Shown here: positions 44,448 through 54,267 of the stretch, piece by piece | Layout: each line of letters begins with the position of its first letter | How positions within the stretch are numbered: position 1 is the stretch's first letter | NCBI GenBank assembly: GCA_963814975.1 | Contig: CAWFFB010000011.1 | Span: forward strand, 1-64,000 | DNA: 64,000 bases | Origin: CAVUXJ01 sp963814975 | GTDB taxonomy: Bacteria; Acidobacteriota; Vicinamibacteria; Vicinamibacterales; CAVVIG01 | Direction of reading: 5' to 3' | Made by a program: the position numbers and the translations under genes | The notes under the pieces: model-generated | The model's input: the letters and a program-made list of their open reading frames with translations, nothing else | Told to the model about the DNA's origin: nothing | Database searches by the model: none

Positions 44448-45112
44448 CCCGTCCGGCTGCCCGGCCGGGCGCCGTGTTCTACCTGCACGGGTTTGCCTCT
44501 TCGGCGGGGTCGGCGAAGGCCGGCTATTTCGCCGACCGACTGCGGGCCCATGGTGTCGCGCTCCGGTGTCCGGACCTCAACCTTCCGGCATTCGCGTCGC
44601 TGACAATGACGCGCATGCTCGATCAGCTGGCGTCGGAGACGGCGGGGCTGCGCGGCGAACGGATCACGCTGATCGGATCGAGTCTGGGCGGCACCCTGGC
44701 CATTCTCGCCGCCTCACGCCTGAGCGACCGCATCGACCGACTGGTGCTGCTCGCTCCCGCCGTGATGTTCGCGAAGGACGGCCATCACCTGCTGTCGCCC
44801 GAGCGGATCGAGGAATGGCGGCGGAAAGGCGCCATTCCGTTCTTCCACTATGGCTACAACGAAGAGCGCCTTCTCGATTTCGCGTTCTATGAGGACACAG
44901 CGCGCTACGATGCGTACGACGCAAATGTGTTGCAGCCGACGTTGATCTTTCAAGGCGTGCGAGACACGTCAGTGGACCACCGCACCGTGGAGCGGTTCGC
45001 GCGGACGCGCCCGAACGTCACCCTGTCTCTGCTCGACGACGATCATCAGCTCGTCGCAAGCCTGCCCAGAATCTGGAATGACGTCGAGGCATTTCTGGGG
45101 TTGATCGAATGA
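44429..45112 (+). CDS. YqiA-like alpha/beta hydrolase (esterase)
   Basis: 227 residues from the ATG that overlaps the SET gene by 19 bp. Typical of the UPF0227/YqiA-like group: FYLHGFASSAGSAKA at the start, nucleophile Ser in LIGSSLGGTLA, Asp in GVRDTSVD and His in DDDHQL. Cytoplasmic, no signal peptide. Probably a carboxyl- or thioesterase of unknown substrate. Its stop overlaps the next start by ATGA. Confidence 0.85.
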   Translation: MPDPLVTRPAARPGAVFYLHGFASSAGSAKAGYFADRLRAHGVALRCPDLNLPAFASLTMTRMLDQLASETAGLRGERITLIGSSLGGTLAILAASRLSDRIDRLVLLAPAVMFAKDGHHLLSPERIEEWRRKGAIPFFHYGYNEERLLDFAFYEDTARYDAYDANVLQPTLIFQGVRDTSVDHRTVERFARTRPNVTLSLLDDDHQLVASLPRIWNDVEAFLGLIE

Positions 45113-46644
45113 GGAGCGTGACGACGAATCTCCTCGTGTTGGGCGCGCTTGCCGCGGCAGCGCCGAGGATGCCTCCTGCTGTCGGTTTCGAACAGGAGCC
45201 GGCGGCGGGATGGGCAGTGGCAGAGGTCCGCGTCGGCATCGCGCGCGGAAACGGCTACGCCGTCACGACTGTGCCGCTCGAGCCCTATGTGGCGCGGGTG
45301 CTTGCCGGCGAGGCGTCTCCCGACAGCCAGCCGGCGGCGCTCGAAGCGCTGGCCATCGCGGTGCGGACCTACGCGCTGGCGAACCTGCGCCGTCACCGAT
45401 CTGAGGGCTTCGACGTGTGCGATCAGACGCATTGTCAGGTCCTGCGTACCGCCACGCCCGCGACCGAACGCGCGGCTCTGGCGACGGCAGGGCAGGTTCT
45501 GCTCGATCGAGGGGCACCGGCGTCGATTTACTACAGCGCCTCGTGCGGCGGGCGAACTGAGATTCCGTCGGCCGTCTGGCCCGGCGCCGACGATCCCCCC
45601 TTTCTTCCTTCCCGCGACGACGATGCGTGCGGAGGCTTCCCGGCCTGGACGAGCGAGATCGCCGCGGCGGACTTGAGGCGGGCGCTGGAAGCGGTCGGCT
45701 TCCGCGGGGTCCTCCGTGATGTTCGGATTGCCTCTTATACCGGCTCCCGCAGGGTCGCGCGGCTCGCGCTCGACGGGCTGACGCCGGCGGAGATTTCGGG
45801 ACAGGACCTGCGCATGGCAGTCGGTCGCACGCTCGGCTGGCAGCACATCAAGAGCACGACGTTCGAGCTCCGGCGCGCCGGCAACGCATACCGCTTCACC
45901 GGCCGGGGTTCGGGACACGGCGTCGGTATGTGCGTGATCGGATCGGGCCGTCTCGCGGTTCAGGGGCGAAGCGCAGCGGAGATCCTCGCACGTTATTTTC
46001 CGGGCCTGACGATGGGGACGGCGGTTCCGCAGCTCACCGGGGCACCGCGATCGCCAGAGCGTGCGACCTCGCCTTCACCCTCGCCGGTTTCTTCGGGCGC
46101 CGACGTGCTCGTTTCCCTGCCGGAGGGCTCTGAGGGCGAGCGCGCCGCGATCATCGCGCTGACCGTCCGTGCCCGCGACAATCTGGCGAAGACCCTCGGC
46201 CTTCCCGCGCCCTCGCGGGTGTCGTTGCGTTTTCATCCCACCACCGGCGCCTATGAACGGGCCACGGGACAGCCCTGGTTCACGTCGGCCGCGGTGAGGA
46301 ACGACGAGATTCACTTGCTGCCGCCGGCAGTCCTGCGCGACCGCGGGGGCCTCGAACGGTCCGTGCGTCACGCTCTGGTGCACGTGCTGGCCGATGCGAT
46401 CCTCAGCCATCGGCGGCTCTGGGTGCGAGAGGGCGCGGCCGTCCACTACGCGGATCCGGCGACAGCGCCAACCGAGGGGAGCCCGTTGATGACCGTTTCG
46501 CGGCAAACGCCGGCCTCCTGTCCAGGCGACGCGGAGCTCGAGCATCCAGCATCGATCGGCGCGCTCAGCACGGCGTACGCCAGGGCTCGAGCCTGTTTTG
46601 CGCGCCAGTTGTTGGCAGGGCGAAGCTGGCGCGACGTCAACTAG
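45109..46644 (+). CDS. SpoIID/LytB domain protein
   Basis: 511 residues with an N-terminal secretion signal. The SpoIID domain spans roughly residues 30-310: VPLEPYVARVLAGEASPDSQ with the Glu expected to be catalytic, ALAIAVRTYAL, YYSASCGGRTE and RGSGHGVGMCVIGS. SpoIID enzymes are peptidoglycan lytic transglycosylases acting on stem-free glycans. The C-terminal 200 residues contain a metallopeptidase-like HALVHVLADA stretch with WVREGAAVHY, suggesting a degenerate or unusual peptidase-like domain. Translationally coupled to the hydrolase. Confidence 0.85.
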   Translation: MRSVTTNLLVLGALAAAAPRMPPAVGFEQEPAAGWAVAEVRVGIARGNGYAVTTVPLEPYVARVLAGEASPDSQPAALEALAIAVRTYALANLRRHRSEGFDVCDQTHCQVLRTATPATERAALATAGQVLLDRGAPASIYYSASCGGRTEIPSAVWPGADDPPFLPSRDDDACGGFPAWTSEIAAADLRRALEAVGFRGVLRDVRIASYTGSRRVARLALDGLTPAEISGQDLRMAVGRTLGWQHIKSTTFELRRAGNAYRFTGRGSGHGVGMCVIGSGRLAVQGRSAAEILARYFPGLTMGTAVPQLTGAPRSPERATSPSPSPVSSGADVLVSLPEGSEGERAAIIALTVRARDNLAKTLGLPAPSRVSLRFHPTTGAYERATGQPWFTSAAVRNDEIHLLPPAVLRDRGGLERSVRHALVHVLADAILSHRRLWVREGAAVHYADPATAPTEGSPLMTVSRQTPASCPGDAELEHPASIGALSTAYARARACFARQLLAGRSWRDVN

Positions 46645-46758
46645 GACTGCTCGAAGGTCTGAAACCTGAAGTTTGATCAGGCTTGAGATGTCTCAGGCTC
46701 TGAGCCGCCCCAGCGGACTGGCCGGTCGGGTACGAGAGTGTGCCTCTGTCGTCGATGG
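46645..46758. other. Gap without a gene
   Basis: The space between the SpoIID gene and the convergent GGDEF-like gene holds small dyads (for example around gagatgtctc) but nothing I would call a terminator or gene. Confidence 0.4.
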
Positions 46759-47287
46759 TTAGTTGACTGCCACGCGGGTGCAAGGGCGAGGGCCCCAAAG
46801 GAGGTCGTCAGTGGATCGCGGGGTCGCCCGATTGCTTGACGCGCCAGCTGGCAAGCGGATGAGAGAGAGCCTGGCGCTTCAACGAGCTGGCGTCGACGGC
46901 ATGGGTGGGATAACAGGCGGCGCCAACCGCGATCCGAAGCGCGGTCGGGAATTCATGGTTTCCATTCGCGACACGACGCGGTCGATCACGCGCGTCGAGT
47001 GCTCGTAATCGGAGTCCAGCAACACGAGCGCGAGCGTGCCTTCATCGGTGTGTCCGAGCATGTCCGTATCGCGGATTTCCCGGCCGACAATCAGCGCCAC
47101 TTCCTGCATCGTACCGTTGTCGGCGGTGACGGTCATCCCTTCCCACTCGCGGCGTGCCTCGACGACCACCAGCGTGAGGTAACTTTTGGGACCGGACGGC
47201 GCGCTTGAGCTCGCTGTCCAGGACGAACTCGAAGGCGCCGGCGGTCAGGAGCTTGGAGCCCTCTTCGTAGAACGAATTGCTCGACAT
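46759..47287 (-). pseudogene. Degenerate GGDEF-like domain protein, two frameshifts
   Basis: Begins MSSNSFYEEGSKLLTAGAFE directly behind the sigma-54 activator stop. In the next frame come EVALIVGREIRDTDMLGHTD, then LALVLLDSDYEHSTRVIDRV, and in a third frame ALRIAVGAACYPTHAVDASS. This order matches a GGDEF fold (RYGGDEF region, helix, IGVA strand), but the GGDEF signature itself is absent (LGHTDEG in its place). About 175 residues. Frames switch near 47185 and 46955. An inactive receptor-type domain or a decayed cyclase. Confidence 0.6.
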
Positions 47288-47288
47288 G

Positions 47289-48048
47289 TTATGACGCCTT
47301 GTCGAGGCCGCCTTCTCTTGATCTTGTAGAGAAGGGCCTTGTACCTGATGCCGAGGTTCTTGGCGGTTTCCTTGCGATTCCAGCGTGTCTGCTGCAGCAT
47401 CCTGAGGATGAGCTCACGCTCGGCTTCGCGCGCGGCAGTGCGCGAGATGTCCTTCAGCGAATAGTTGCCGCGGTCGGCGGCGGCGGCGGCGATGGCGGCA
47501 GCGACCGAGGGGGCGCGCGATCCGGTGGATGCGGCTGTCGGCTCCGCAACCAGGGGCGCGAGCGGAGCGATGCTGCGCTGCGCGGCCATGGCCACACGGT
47601 GGGACACGTCGTTCCGAAGCGCCGCTTCGTCGCGGAGCACGGCTGCGCGCTTGACCAGATCCTCGAGCTCGCGGATGAATTGATCGTCGGCCACTGCTTT
47701 CTGGAGGTCGCGATTGGTGGCCGAGATGATGCGCACGTCCACGCGAACGTCGTGACGGCCGCCAAGCCGGGAAAATTCGCCGTCCTGCAGGAGCTTCGCC
47801 TGGAGTCCAAGACTCATCCCGTCAATCTCGTCGAGGAAAATGGTGCCCCTGTTGGCGAACTCGAACTTCCCGGGGTTGTGCTTGACCGCGCCGGTAAACG
47901 CGCCGCGCTCGAAGCCGAACAGCTCCGATTCCAACAGTTCCGTCGGCAGCGTGGCACAGTTCACTTTCACGAACGGCTTGTCGCGGCGGAGCGAGAAGCG
48001 GCAGAGCGAGCGTGCCACCAGCTCTTTGCCGACGCCGCTCTCTCCTTC
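47289..48048 (-). pseudogene. Sigma-54 activator remnant with internal deletion
   Basis: AAA+ core of an enhancer-binding protein. Walker A GESGVGKE, sigma-54 contact loop GAFTGA, Walker B IFLDEIDG and SATNRDLQKA are present. The sequence then jumps from DDQF to RELEDLVKR, losing about 55-60 residues that normally include the LYYRLNV arginine-finger region and the lid, and it has no sensor domain upstream. A Fis-type helix-turn-helix (LGIRYKALLYKIK) closes it; a break near 47320 hides the likely end KIKEGGLDKAS. Not functional as an ATPase if the sequence is right. Confidence 0.75.
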
Positions 48049-48159
48049 CAGGCGCCGAGAGGCGCACTTGGGGGTTCCAGGTGGATCTGCCGGCCAATCA
48101 CCTCGGTCCTGGTTGGAGGCGGCGCGCGTGACCACGAAGGGGAAGCGAGGCGGACGCGG

Positions 48160-48934
48160 CGGCTCGCGCGTCGATCTGCCCGTGGCGGCGCAGACCATGG
48201 CAGGTGAGCCGTTCGTCCTGAAGCACAGCGGGCAGTTCTGGCCCGGGCCGCCGTACCCGCTCCGCAGCAAAAGGTACGCAGACGATTACAACGAGATCAA
48301 GCTGATTGGCGGCGACGGCATCGCCACGCCGAGTACACGAACCCCGGACCAGACCGAAATCGGGGTGTTCTGGATCGAGAGCTCACCGTTGGCGTGGAAT
48401 CGCCTCGCGCGCGCGGTTTCGGTCGACCGAGGTTTCGATCTGTGGGAGAACGCACGGTTGTTCGGGTTGTTGAACACGGCCATGGCAGACGGGTACATCG
48501 CGTCATGGGAAGTCAAGTATCACTACAGCTTCTGGCGCCCGATCACGGCGATCCGGGAGGGCGATAACGACGGCAATCCAGCTACCCAGGGCGACTCGAC
48601 CTGGACACCCCTGCAACCAACTTACCCGATACCCGATCATGATTCGGGGCACGCGGTGCAGGGCGGCGTGGCAGCAGAGATCCTGAAACACGTGTTCGGC
48701 ACCGACGATGTGTCGTTTACGGCGTGCAGCACGACGGTCGGGCCTGGCGGGACGTGCACGGACGCGACGCCGGTGATCCGCTCGTACTCGAGTTTCTCGC
48801 AGGCCGCGGACGAGAACGCGGTGTCGCGGATCTACATCGGCATTCACTTCCGGAAAGCAGTCGAGAGAGGCGTTCACCACGGACGAAGGATCGCCGCGTA
48901 TGCCGTTCACCAATTCATGAAGCCGGTGCAGTAG
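48160..48934 (+). pseudogene. Vanadium-dependent haloperoxidase/PAP2 family protein, 5'-truncated
   Basis: About 250 C-terminal residues of a haloperoxidase of the acid phosphatase (PAP2) superfamily. SGQFWPGPPYPL and YADDYNEIKLIG open the conserved part. Vanadate-site pieces are YHYSFWRPITAIREGD, PDHDSGHAVQGG and RIYIGIHF. The N-terminal half and signal peptide are missing: upstream sequence runs straight into the truncated sigma-54 activator on the other strand. An internal ATG (48197) could still start a shortened protein. Deletion at this junction removed the 5' ends of both genes. Confidence 0.75.
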
Positions 48935-49215
48935 GTATTCAGGTCGGGGGTCTTCCCTGGCCTGAGCCATGCCGAAGGCAGACACGCCGTTGAATCGACC
49001 GACGCGGCTGTGAAAATGGCGATTAAAGATTAGACCTCCGCTCGTGACGACCCCGCCGTCGGCAATTGTCAAGTGTTGTGGATCGGCCTCCTGTGACGTT
49101 GCCATCTATGACGAACGTGTTGTCTCCTGGGAAGTTGACCGCTGAATGGGTCGGAACAGTGACGCCCCATGCGGTCGCCACGCGAGCAGGGTGAGACAAT
49201 GGAGACGGAGGCTCA
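48935..49215. other. Gap without a gene
   Basis: No supported gene or signal except GGAGACGGAGG just before the terminase start. Confidence 0.4.
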
Positions 49216-49686
49216 ATGCTCACGCCCAAGCAGACCCGGTTTGTGGCGGAATACGTGATCGACCTGAACGCCACCCAGGCGGCGATTCGCTGCGGCTACA
49301 GCGCCAAGACGGCGCAACCGGCCGCCTCACGGTTGTTATCAAATGTTATGGTGCAGGATGCGGTCCGGGCGGCCACGGCCCGGCAGCTCGAGCGGCTAGA
49401 CTTGAGCGCGGCCCTGACGCTCGCGGCGATTCGCCGACAGGTCGTCGGCGACATCCGGAACCTCTTCGACGCCGACGGCAACTTGATTCCGATTAACCAG
49501 CTACGGGCGGACGACGCGGCCTTGATTGCCGGCTTTGAGGTGGTAATGAGGAACGCCGGGGCGGGCGATGGGCACACGGAGACCGTCGTCAAGGTCAGGC
49601 TGACGGACCGCGCGAAGTATGTGCAGATGGCGGCGCAGCACTTTGCCTTGTTGACCGAAGTGGTGCGGGTGGACGCGGACGCTTAA
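49216..49686 (+). CDS. Phage terminase small subunit
   Basis: 156 residues with GGAGG ahead of the ATG. The N-terminal DNA-binding helix-turn-helix reads LTPKQTRFVAEYVIDLNATQ, AAIRCGYSAKTA, the hallmark of Terminase_2-type small subunits that recognise phage DNA for packaging. The C-terminal oligomerisation part (VKVRLTDRAKYVQMAAQHF) is also present. No large subunit, portal or capsid gene follows, so it is an orphan left from a prophage or carried by another element. Confidence 0.88.
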   Translation: MLTPKQTRFVAEYVIDLNATQAAIRCGYSAKTAQPAASRLLSNVMVQDAVRAATARQLERLDLSAALTLAAIRRQVVGDIRNLFDADGNLIPINQLRADDAALIAGFEVVMRNAGAGDGHTETVVKVRLTDRAKYVQMAAQHFALLTEVVRVDADA

Positions 49687-49691
49687 CGGAT

Positions 49692-49955
49692 TCAACTGCT
49701 GTACGCGGGGCGAGCTGGCGCCGCGGCGGCCCGAGTGAGCGCCCAGCCCGGCGACTCGTGTCCGCAGGAGACGCATTTCAGAGACATCCGATTGCGTTCA
49801 AAGTGCCGCAGTGTATCGTGACCAGCCATGCCGCAGAAAGCTTGCCGCAGATGGTTCAGGACCCTCGTGCCTAGGCCATCGTCCGTCGGTTGCGCGTCGC
49901 TGTCGGTTTCGACCCTGTCGCGTGACGTCACGCGGTGGGGATAGTAGGTCACCAT
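49692..49955 (-). CDS. Small protein with C-terminal zinc-ribbon-like motif
   Basis: 87 residues from MVTYYPHRV, with GGGAGGA upstream. The second half reads CGMAGHDTLRHFERNRMSL, then CVSCGHESPGWAL: a CxxCG pair and a His/Cys set that might bind zinc. I recall similar short proteins in acidobacterial genomes, function unknown. Converges on the terminase gene with a gap of about 5 bp. Confidence 0.6.
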   Translation of the reverse strand: MVTYYPHRVTSRDRVETDSDAQPTDDGLGTRVLNHLRQAFCGMAGHDTLRHFERNRMSLKCVSCGHESPGWALTRAAAAPARPAYSS

Positions 49956-50296
49956 GACTTCGAGTCCTCCCTGCTGCCCCACGGATACTGCAACGGCCGG
50001 TCCGCCGACAATTGGGGCGGGTGCTGTCGTTCCAACCGCAATGGCGGCAACCGATTAGCAGCGTGGCGCGAGATGCGAGCTCGATTGGTGGGACGCCAAG
50101 ATTCTGGAGGCGGGCAGACTTATCGCGGTGGTGGCCCAGAATTTTATTCAGACGTCAGCCGGATTGATGGCGTCCTTTCCGGCGGACGTGGGCTGTGAAC
50201 GACCCTCAGGGCCGCTTTGGTGATGGGTGAGGGCCAAAGCGCGCCTAAAGCGGTCGTGGCTCCTTGGGCCGCCTGTGCCACCATGGCCGGCGCCGT
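49956..50296. other. Gap without a supported gene
   Basis: An open stretch reading DWWDAKILEAGRLIAVVAQ and ending near 50221 on the plus strand has no start codon or ribosome binding site I can support. Otherwise nothing seen. Confidence 0.35.
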
Positions 50297-50712
50297 CTAG
50301 GACCAGCCGAGTTCCTTCATCGCCAAGCCGGCATGCCAGATCTTGGTCATGTGGACGATCTTGTCCCCATCGAACTGCATGACATAGACGTAGTCGGTGC
50401 TGGTGCGACGTCCTGTCGGCGGAACCGGGCCGCCCTGGCCAGTATGGGTGCCCTGGAACACGCCGTAGGCGGCAACATTGTTCCGCGCCGCGTCCGTCGC
50501 GAACGACTTCACCTCATAGCGGCCGTCCGGCAGAACCGTCATGATGCCCTTCATCCAGTCGGTGTACTGAGCAAGTGTCTTCACGTCGAGCAACGGCTCA
50601 GCCTGGGCGGAAATGTGGCGTTGGGCACGCAATAGGCGCGGCAGACCTCCCATCCCTTCCCCGTCTCGCAGGCTGCGAAGAAGGCTTCAGCGACACTCGT
50701 AATCGATGCCAT
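50297..50712 (-). CDS. NTF2/SnoaL-like protein, one frameshift
   Basis: About 138 residues. Begins MASITSVAEAFFAACETGKG behind AGGAGA. After a frame switch near 50610 it continues AEPLLDVKTLAQYTDWMKGI, YEVKSFATD and YVYVMQFDGDKIVHMTKIW, the typical curved-sheet fold of SnoaL-like polyketide cyclases or ketosteroid-isomerase-like proteins. Substrate unknown. No neighbours of related function. Confidence 0.7.
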
Positions 50713-51437
50713 GTGGACGTCTCCTGTTTAATGCCGAGTGATCGAGGTGTGCTTGACTCTCTCAGGGCTAGCGTCACGAATGAGCCGCATTCTGTCTGGC
50801 TAAAATAACAGTAGGCTGACCAGCATATCTCGGCCGACACGGCGAGGCCTGCAGCATAACGCCAAGCCAGCGGAAGATCAGAATTTTCCGAGAGTATTGA
50901 ATGGATTGGGGTTTCGGGCAGCCCGGACGGCAGTCGATGAGCATCCACGTTAGGACGATCAACCAGTATCAAGATTCATGGGCGGACCGTCCACAGTATT
51001 GGCGAACCATCGGCTTGGGAAGTGTCAGGGACGGTCGGCTAGAAACCCGATATCCCGCGTGACCGGGTCCGGAGCGGTTCAATGGCTATCCGTGCGTCCG
51101 TCGTCGATGCGTGGTGAACGACGCGAGTTCGTGCCTCAGTTTGTTGATCGGCCACAGGACCGCGGGTTGATCGACGCCTGAGCCCAGACACGGCGGTCGT
51201 GGTCGATGAGCCAGTCGAGACTCACCGGCTGCTCGTCGGGCCAGCGGGTCCAACGCCACAGCGCCACGCCGACTCCCCGTTCACCGAACCACAATGCGTT
51301 TCCCGCCGACGAAGACATAATCTGGTGTCACGTTGTCCTCCTCTGGAACCCTAGGAGTTCCGCTTGATGTTTGTGTGGCTAAACAGCTGAGCGCAAACAA
51401 TCGGGGTCCGCGTTCAGCCGGCACGAAGGCGCACGAA
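50713..51437. other. Region without a confidently supported gene
   Basis: Contains a 53-codon frame (50901-51062, plus strand, MDWGFGQPGRQS start) and a minus-strand frame near 51136-51318 with AGAGGAGGA upstream. Neither resembles anything I know and their starts are poor. Possibly prophage debris next to the terminase gene. Confidence 0.3.
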
Positions 51438-51623
51438 TTACGGCTTTTTCAGCAATGCCGTCAGCGTCTGCACGGCGTCGGCGAGGACCTGCACGACCAT
51501 TCGGAGACGTGAAAGCTCACGCGCAGTTTCCGTGGAGATGTTCTCGTTCGGGGGCACGTCCTTGGCGCGGCGCCCATACCGGGGGCCTTGTCGTCGGTCA
51601 CCAACCTCGCGCCGGTTCTCCAT
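51438..51623 (-). CDS. Small hypothetical protein, possibly phage-derived
   Basis: 61 residues: a basic Arg/Asp-rich start (MENRREVGDRRQGPRYGRR) followed by a probable coiled-coil helix (ARELSRLRMVVQVLADAVQ). No close family known to me. Weak ribosome binding site. Its position in debris around the terminase gene fits a phage or plasmid origin. Confidence 0.4.
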   Translation of the reverse strand: MENRREVGDRRQGPRYGRRAKDVPPNENISTETARELSRLRMVVQVLADAVQTLTALLKKP

Positions 51624-51799
51624 GCGCCGCTATCACGCAAGAGGAGGACCGCCGCGTCCTATGCACCGGCGTGCATGACACTGTACGAAAACTGGCTCCG
51701 ACCAGATTACGCTCTGCGCGAGAGCAGAAATGAGTCCTATTCGCTGTGAGCCGTTCGCCGTATCGGTCATCGACAACACTCAGACCACAACGGTGGCTA

Positions 51800-52735
51800 C
51801 CCCGATACCAACCTGCGGAGCGAGGAGTTTCGTTGCGGCTTTCCAGGACAGCGAACGGCTTGCGCTCGCCCATCAGTGGTAAGGCCCAGAGGTCTGACGG
51901 GTCTTCGGGTCCTGCGTGCTGTAGAGCAGGAAGCGGCCATCCCGCGACCAGTCCAGCGGTGACTTACTTTGCGACGTGACGAGCAGCGGGTGCTCGTCAG
52001 CAGTACCGCTTGCGGGCTTCTCGAACAAGTCGGAGACGCCGTTGCGAGTGGACCGAAACACGACCTGACTCCCGTCGGGTGACCAGACTGCGTTGTTCTC
52101 GATGGCGCCATCAAACGTGAAGCGACTCGGCACGCCCCGGCCTACCTCGATGAGCCACACATCCTGGTTGCCTTGCACAACGCGGCCGACCGCGACCCGC
52201 TGACCATCCGGCGCGAGTTCAGGATGCGCCGACGCATTGTCGTCTGGCTGGCCGATGGCATCTAACACCTTACCGGTGCGATCGACCCAGACGAGCTGCC
52301 GCCTGAAGCCAGCACCCGTGCGATGGGCCAAGACTCCTGCTGCCGATACCGAGAACGCGCTGCGGAACGTTCCGTCGTCCGTCCCAACCGCCTGCGCCAC
52401 CGATACCGGCTCGCCAGCCACGGTCGCTCGCGCGGCATCGAAGGGATATGCGGCGAGCACCCCCTGCGACACGAGCAGGAGATAGCCGGGTGCGGCATAC
52501 ACCGCAGCGGTTTCGGCGGGCATGACACGCGTCGGCTGGCCCTCGTCGAGCGAGCCCACATAGACGCCGTGTGTGTCCACCTGACCCGTCGCCATCGAGA
52601 AGAGGAATCGGCGGCCGTCCGGCAAGAACTGGGGCCAGCGATGGCTGCCTTGGGCGAGGAAATCGGGACCGTTTCGTTGGATGCAGGTATCTCCTGCCCC
52701 GCGGGGACTTGGTCGGTGTTTTTGCGCTCAGATGC
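51800..52735 (-). pseudogene. PD40/TolB-type propeller remnant of a Ser/Thr kinase-like protein
   Basis: About 300 codons with WPQFLPDGRRFLF, SVSAAGVLAHRTG, ELAPDGQRVAVGR and AVWSPDGSQVVFRS, the PD40 repeats that in acidobacteria usually follow a protein kinase domain. The kinase part is missing: an in-frame stop precedes the propeller at about 52735. Near 51876 the frame breaks and the end continues as LPLMGERKPFAVLESRNE in another frame. Truncated at both ends, non-functional. Confidence 0.65.
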
Positions 52736-52924
52736 GGGAGAACTCGGCGGAGCCGACTTTAGACCGATAGACGAATTGGCTTTCAACTCTTGGCCGACTG
52801 TGAGAAAACGGCCAAGACGCGCACGAAGCTTCGTGCGAGGCCAAGTGAAAGGCTTCGGACGGCGCGTAGTGCAGGCGGCGTTTGGGCGAACTACCGCTGA
52901 ATTCGCCTCACAAGTGAGGTTCGC

Positions 52925-54130
52925 ATGCGAGTCAGACAATCCGTTCGATGGGCCGTGCCGTTGCTGCTCGGCATTGTTGCGCTCAGCTACGCGCAGCAGC
53001 AACCGCCTATCGGCGTACCGGTAGCGCCGCTAGGGGCGGGACCATGGGTGTTCGATACGGCCGAGCAGCACAAGATTCGCGTCAGCGTTGTGACCAAAGG
53101 ACTGTCGCATCCCTGGGCCATCGCGTTCCTTCCCGGTGGCGAGATGCTGATCACCGAACGGGGCGGTCGGCTACGCGTCGTTCGAGACGGAGTGCTCGAC
53201 CCAAAACCCATCTCCGGCGTGCCCCAGGTCCGGACCGACGGCAACGGTGGTCTCATGGATGTGGCTCTCCACCCCCGGTTTACCGAGAATCGTTTGGTCT
53301 ATCTCACGTACACCAAGCCGGTCGGAAACGGCATGGGCGCTCCGGCATTGGCGCGGGGCCGGCTCGAGGCCGCCGCGCTTGTCGACGTCCGAGACCTTTT
53401 TGTCCCCGATACGTACGCGGGCAACTCCGGTCTCAACGGCCGCGTCGTCTTCGGACGTGACGGTAAAGTCTACATGTCCACCGGCGGCAGGTCGCAAAAC
53501 GACATTGACAACGTTGCGCAGAATCCCATGAGCTTGCGCGGCAAGGTCCTGCGCCTCAACGAGGATGGCTCCGTACCGCCCGACAACCCCTTCGTGGGCC
53601 GGGCAGGCTATCGGCCGGAGATCTACAGCTTGGGGCATCGCAACACGCTGGGCCTCATCGTCCACCCACAGACCGGGATGCTCTGGCAACACGAAAACGG
53701 CCCCAACGGGGGCGACGAGATCAACATCATCTTGCCGGGGCGAGATTACGGCTGGCCGGTTGTGAGTTTCGGACGCGACTATTCAGGCCCCCGCGTTTCC
53801 GCGCATCCGACCCGCGAGGGGACGGAGTCGCCGCTCGTCGTCTGGCTGCCCGCCATCGCGGTCGCCGGCATGGCCGTCTACACCGGCGACCAGTTTCCGG
53901 CGTGGAGAGGCAATGTGTTCGTCGGTGCCATGACCGAGGGCCGCATCCCCGGCACGGGCCACCTGCAACGCGTCGTGTTCAACGACAAGACAGAGGAGGT
54001 GCGGCGCGAGTCGATGTTAAGGGAGCTCAGGCAACGTATTCGTGAAGTGCGCCAAGGACCCGACGGGTTCCTGTACTTGCTCACAGACGAAGACGACGGT
54101 GCGCTCCTGCGAATCGAGCCGGCCCCGTGA
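52925..54130 (+). CDS. PQQ-dependent sugar dehydrogenase (aldose dehydrogenase type)
   Basis: 401 residues with a signal peptide (MRVRQSVRWAVPLLLGIVAL). Soluble glucose-dehydrogenase fold: GLSHPWAIAFLPGGEMLITE at the first blade, GGLMDVALHPRF, YAGNSGLNGRVVFGRDGKVY, YSLGHRNTLGLIVHP, QHENGPNGGDEINIILPGRD and WPVVSFGRDYSG match the YliI/Asd group, which oxidises aldoses in the periplasm with PQQ. The motif set is complete and the frame intact, in contrast to its neighbours. The 190 bp upstream contain no gene. Confidence 0.92.
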   Translation: MRVRQSVRWAVPLLLGIVALSYAQQQPPIGVPVAPLGAGPWVFDTAEQHKIRVSVVTKGLSHPWAIAFLPGGEMLITERGGRLRVVRDGVLDPKPISGVPQVRTDGNGGLMDVALHPRFTENRLVYLTYTKPVGNGMGAPALARGRLEAAALVDVRDLFVPDTYAGNSGLNGRVVFGRDGKVYMSTGGRSQNDIDNVAQNPMSLRGKVLRLNEDGSVPPDNPFVGRAGYRPEIYSLGHRNTLGLIVHPQTGMLWQHENGPNGGDEINIILPGRDYGWPVVSFGRDYSGPRVSAHPTREGTESPLVVWLPAIAVAGMAVYTGDQFPAWRGNVFVGAMTEGRIPGTGHLQRVVFNDKTEEVRRESMLRELRQRIREVRQGPDGFLYLLTDEDDGALLRIEPAP

Positions 54131-54267
54131 AGCGTCCCGGTCTGTCGAAGGGACGGGTGGATGCGCGGGATTCACGTCGACGAGTGCGACGCAAACGGCG
54201 GTCGACAGAGCGGTGGCAAAGGCAATCGGCGAGTTGAACTCCGTCTTCTGACCTTCCGTTGTCACTT

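Noticed and set aside
50901..51062. 53-codon open frame on the plus strand
   Set aside because: Follows a stop codon without a ribosome binding site and resembles nothing known. Mentioned only as content of the gap.
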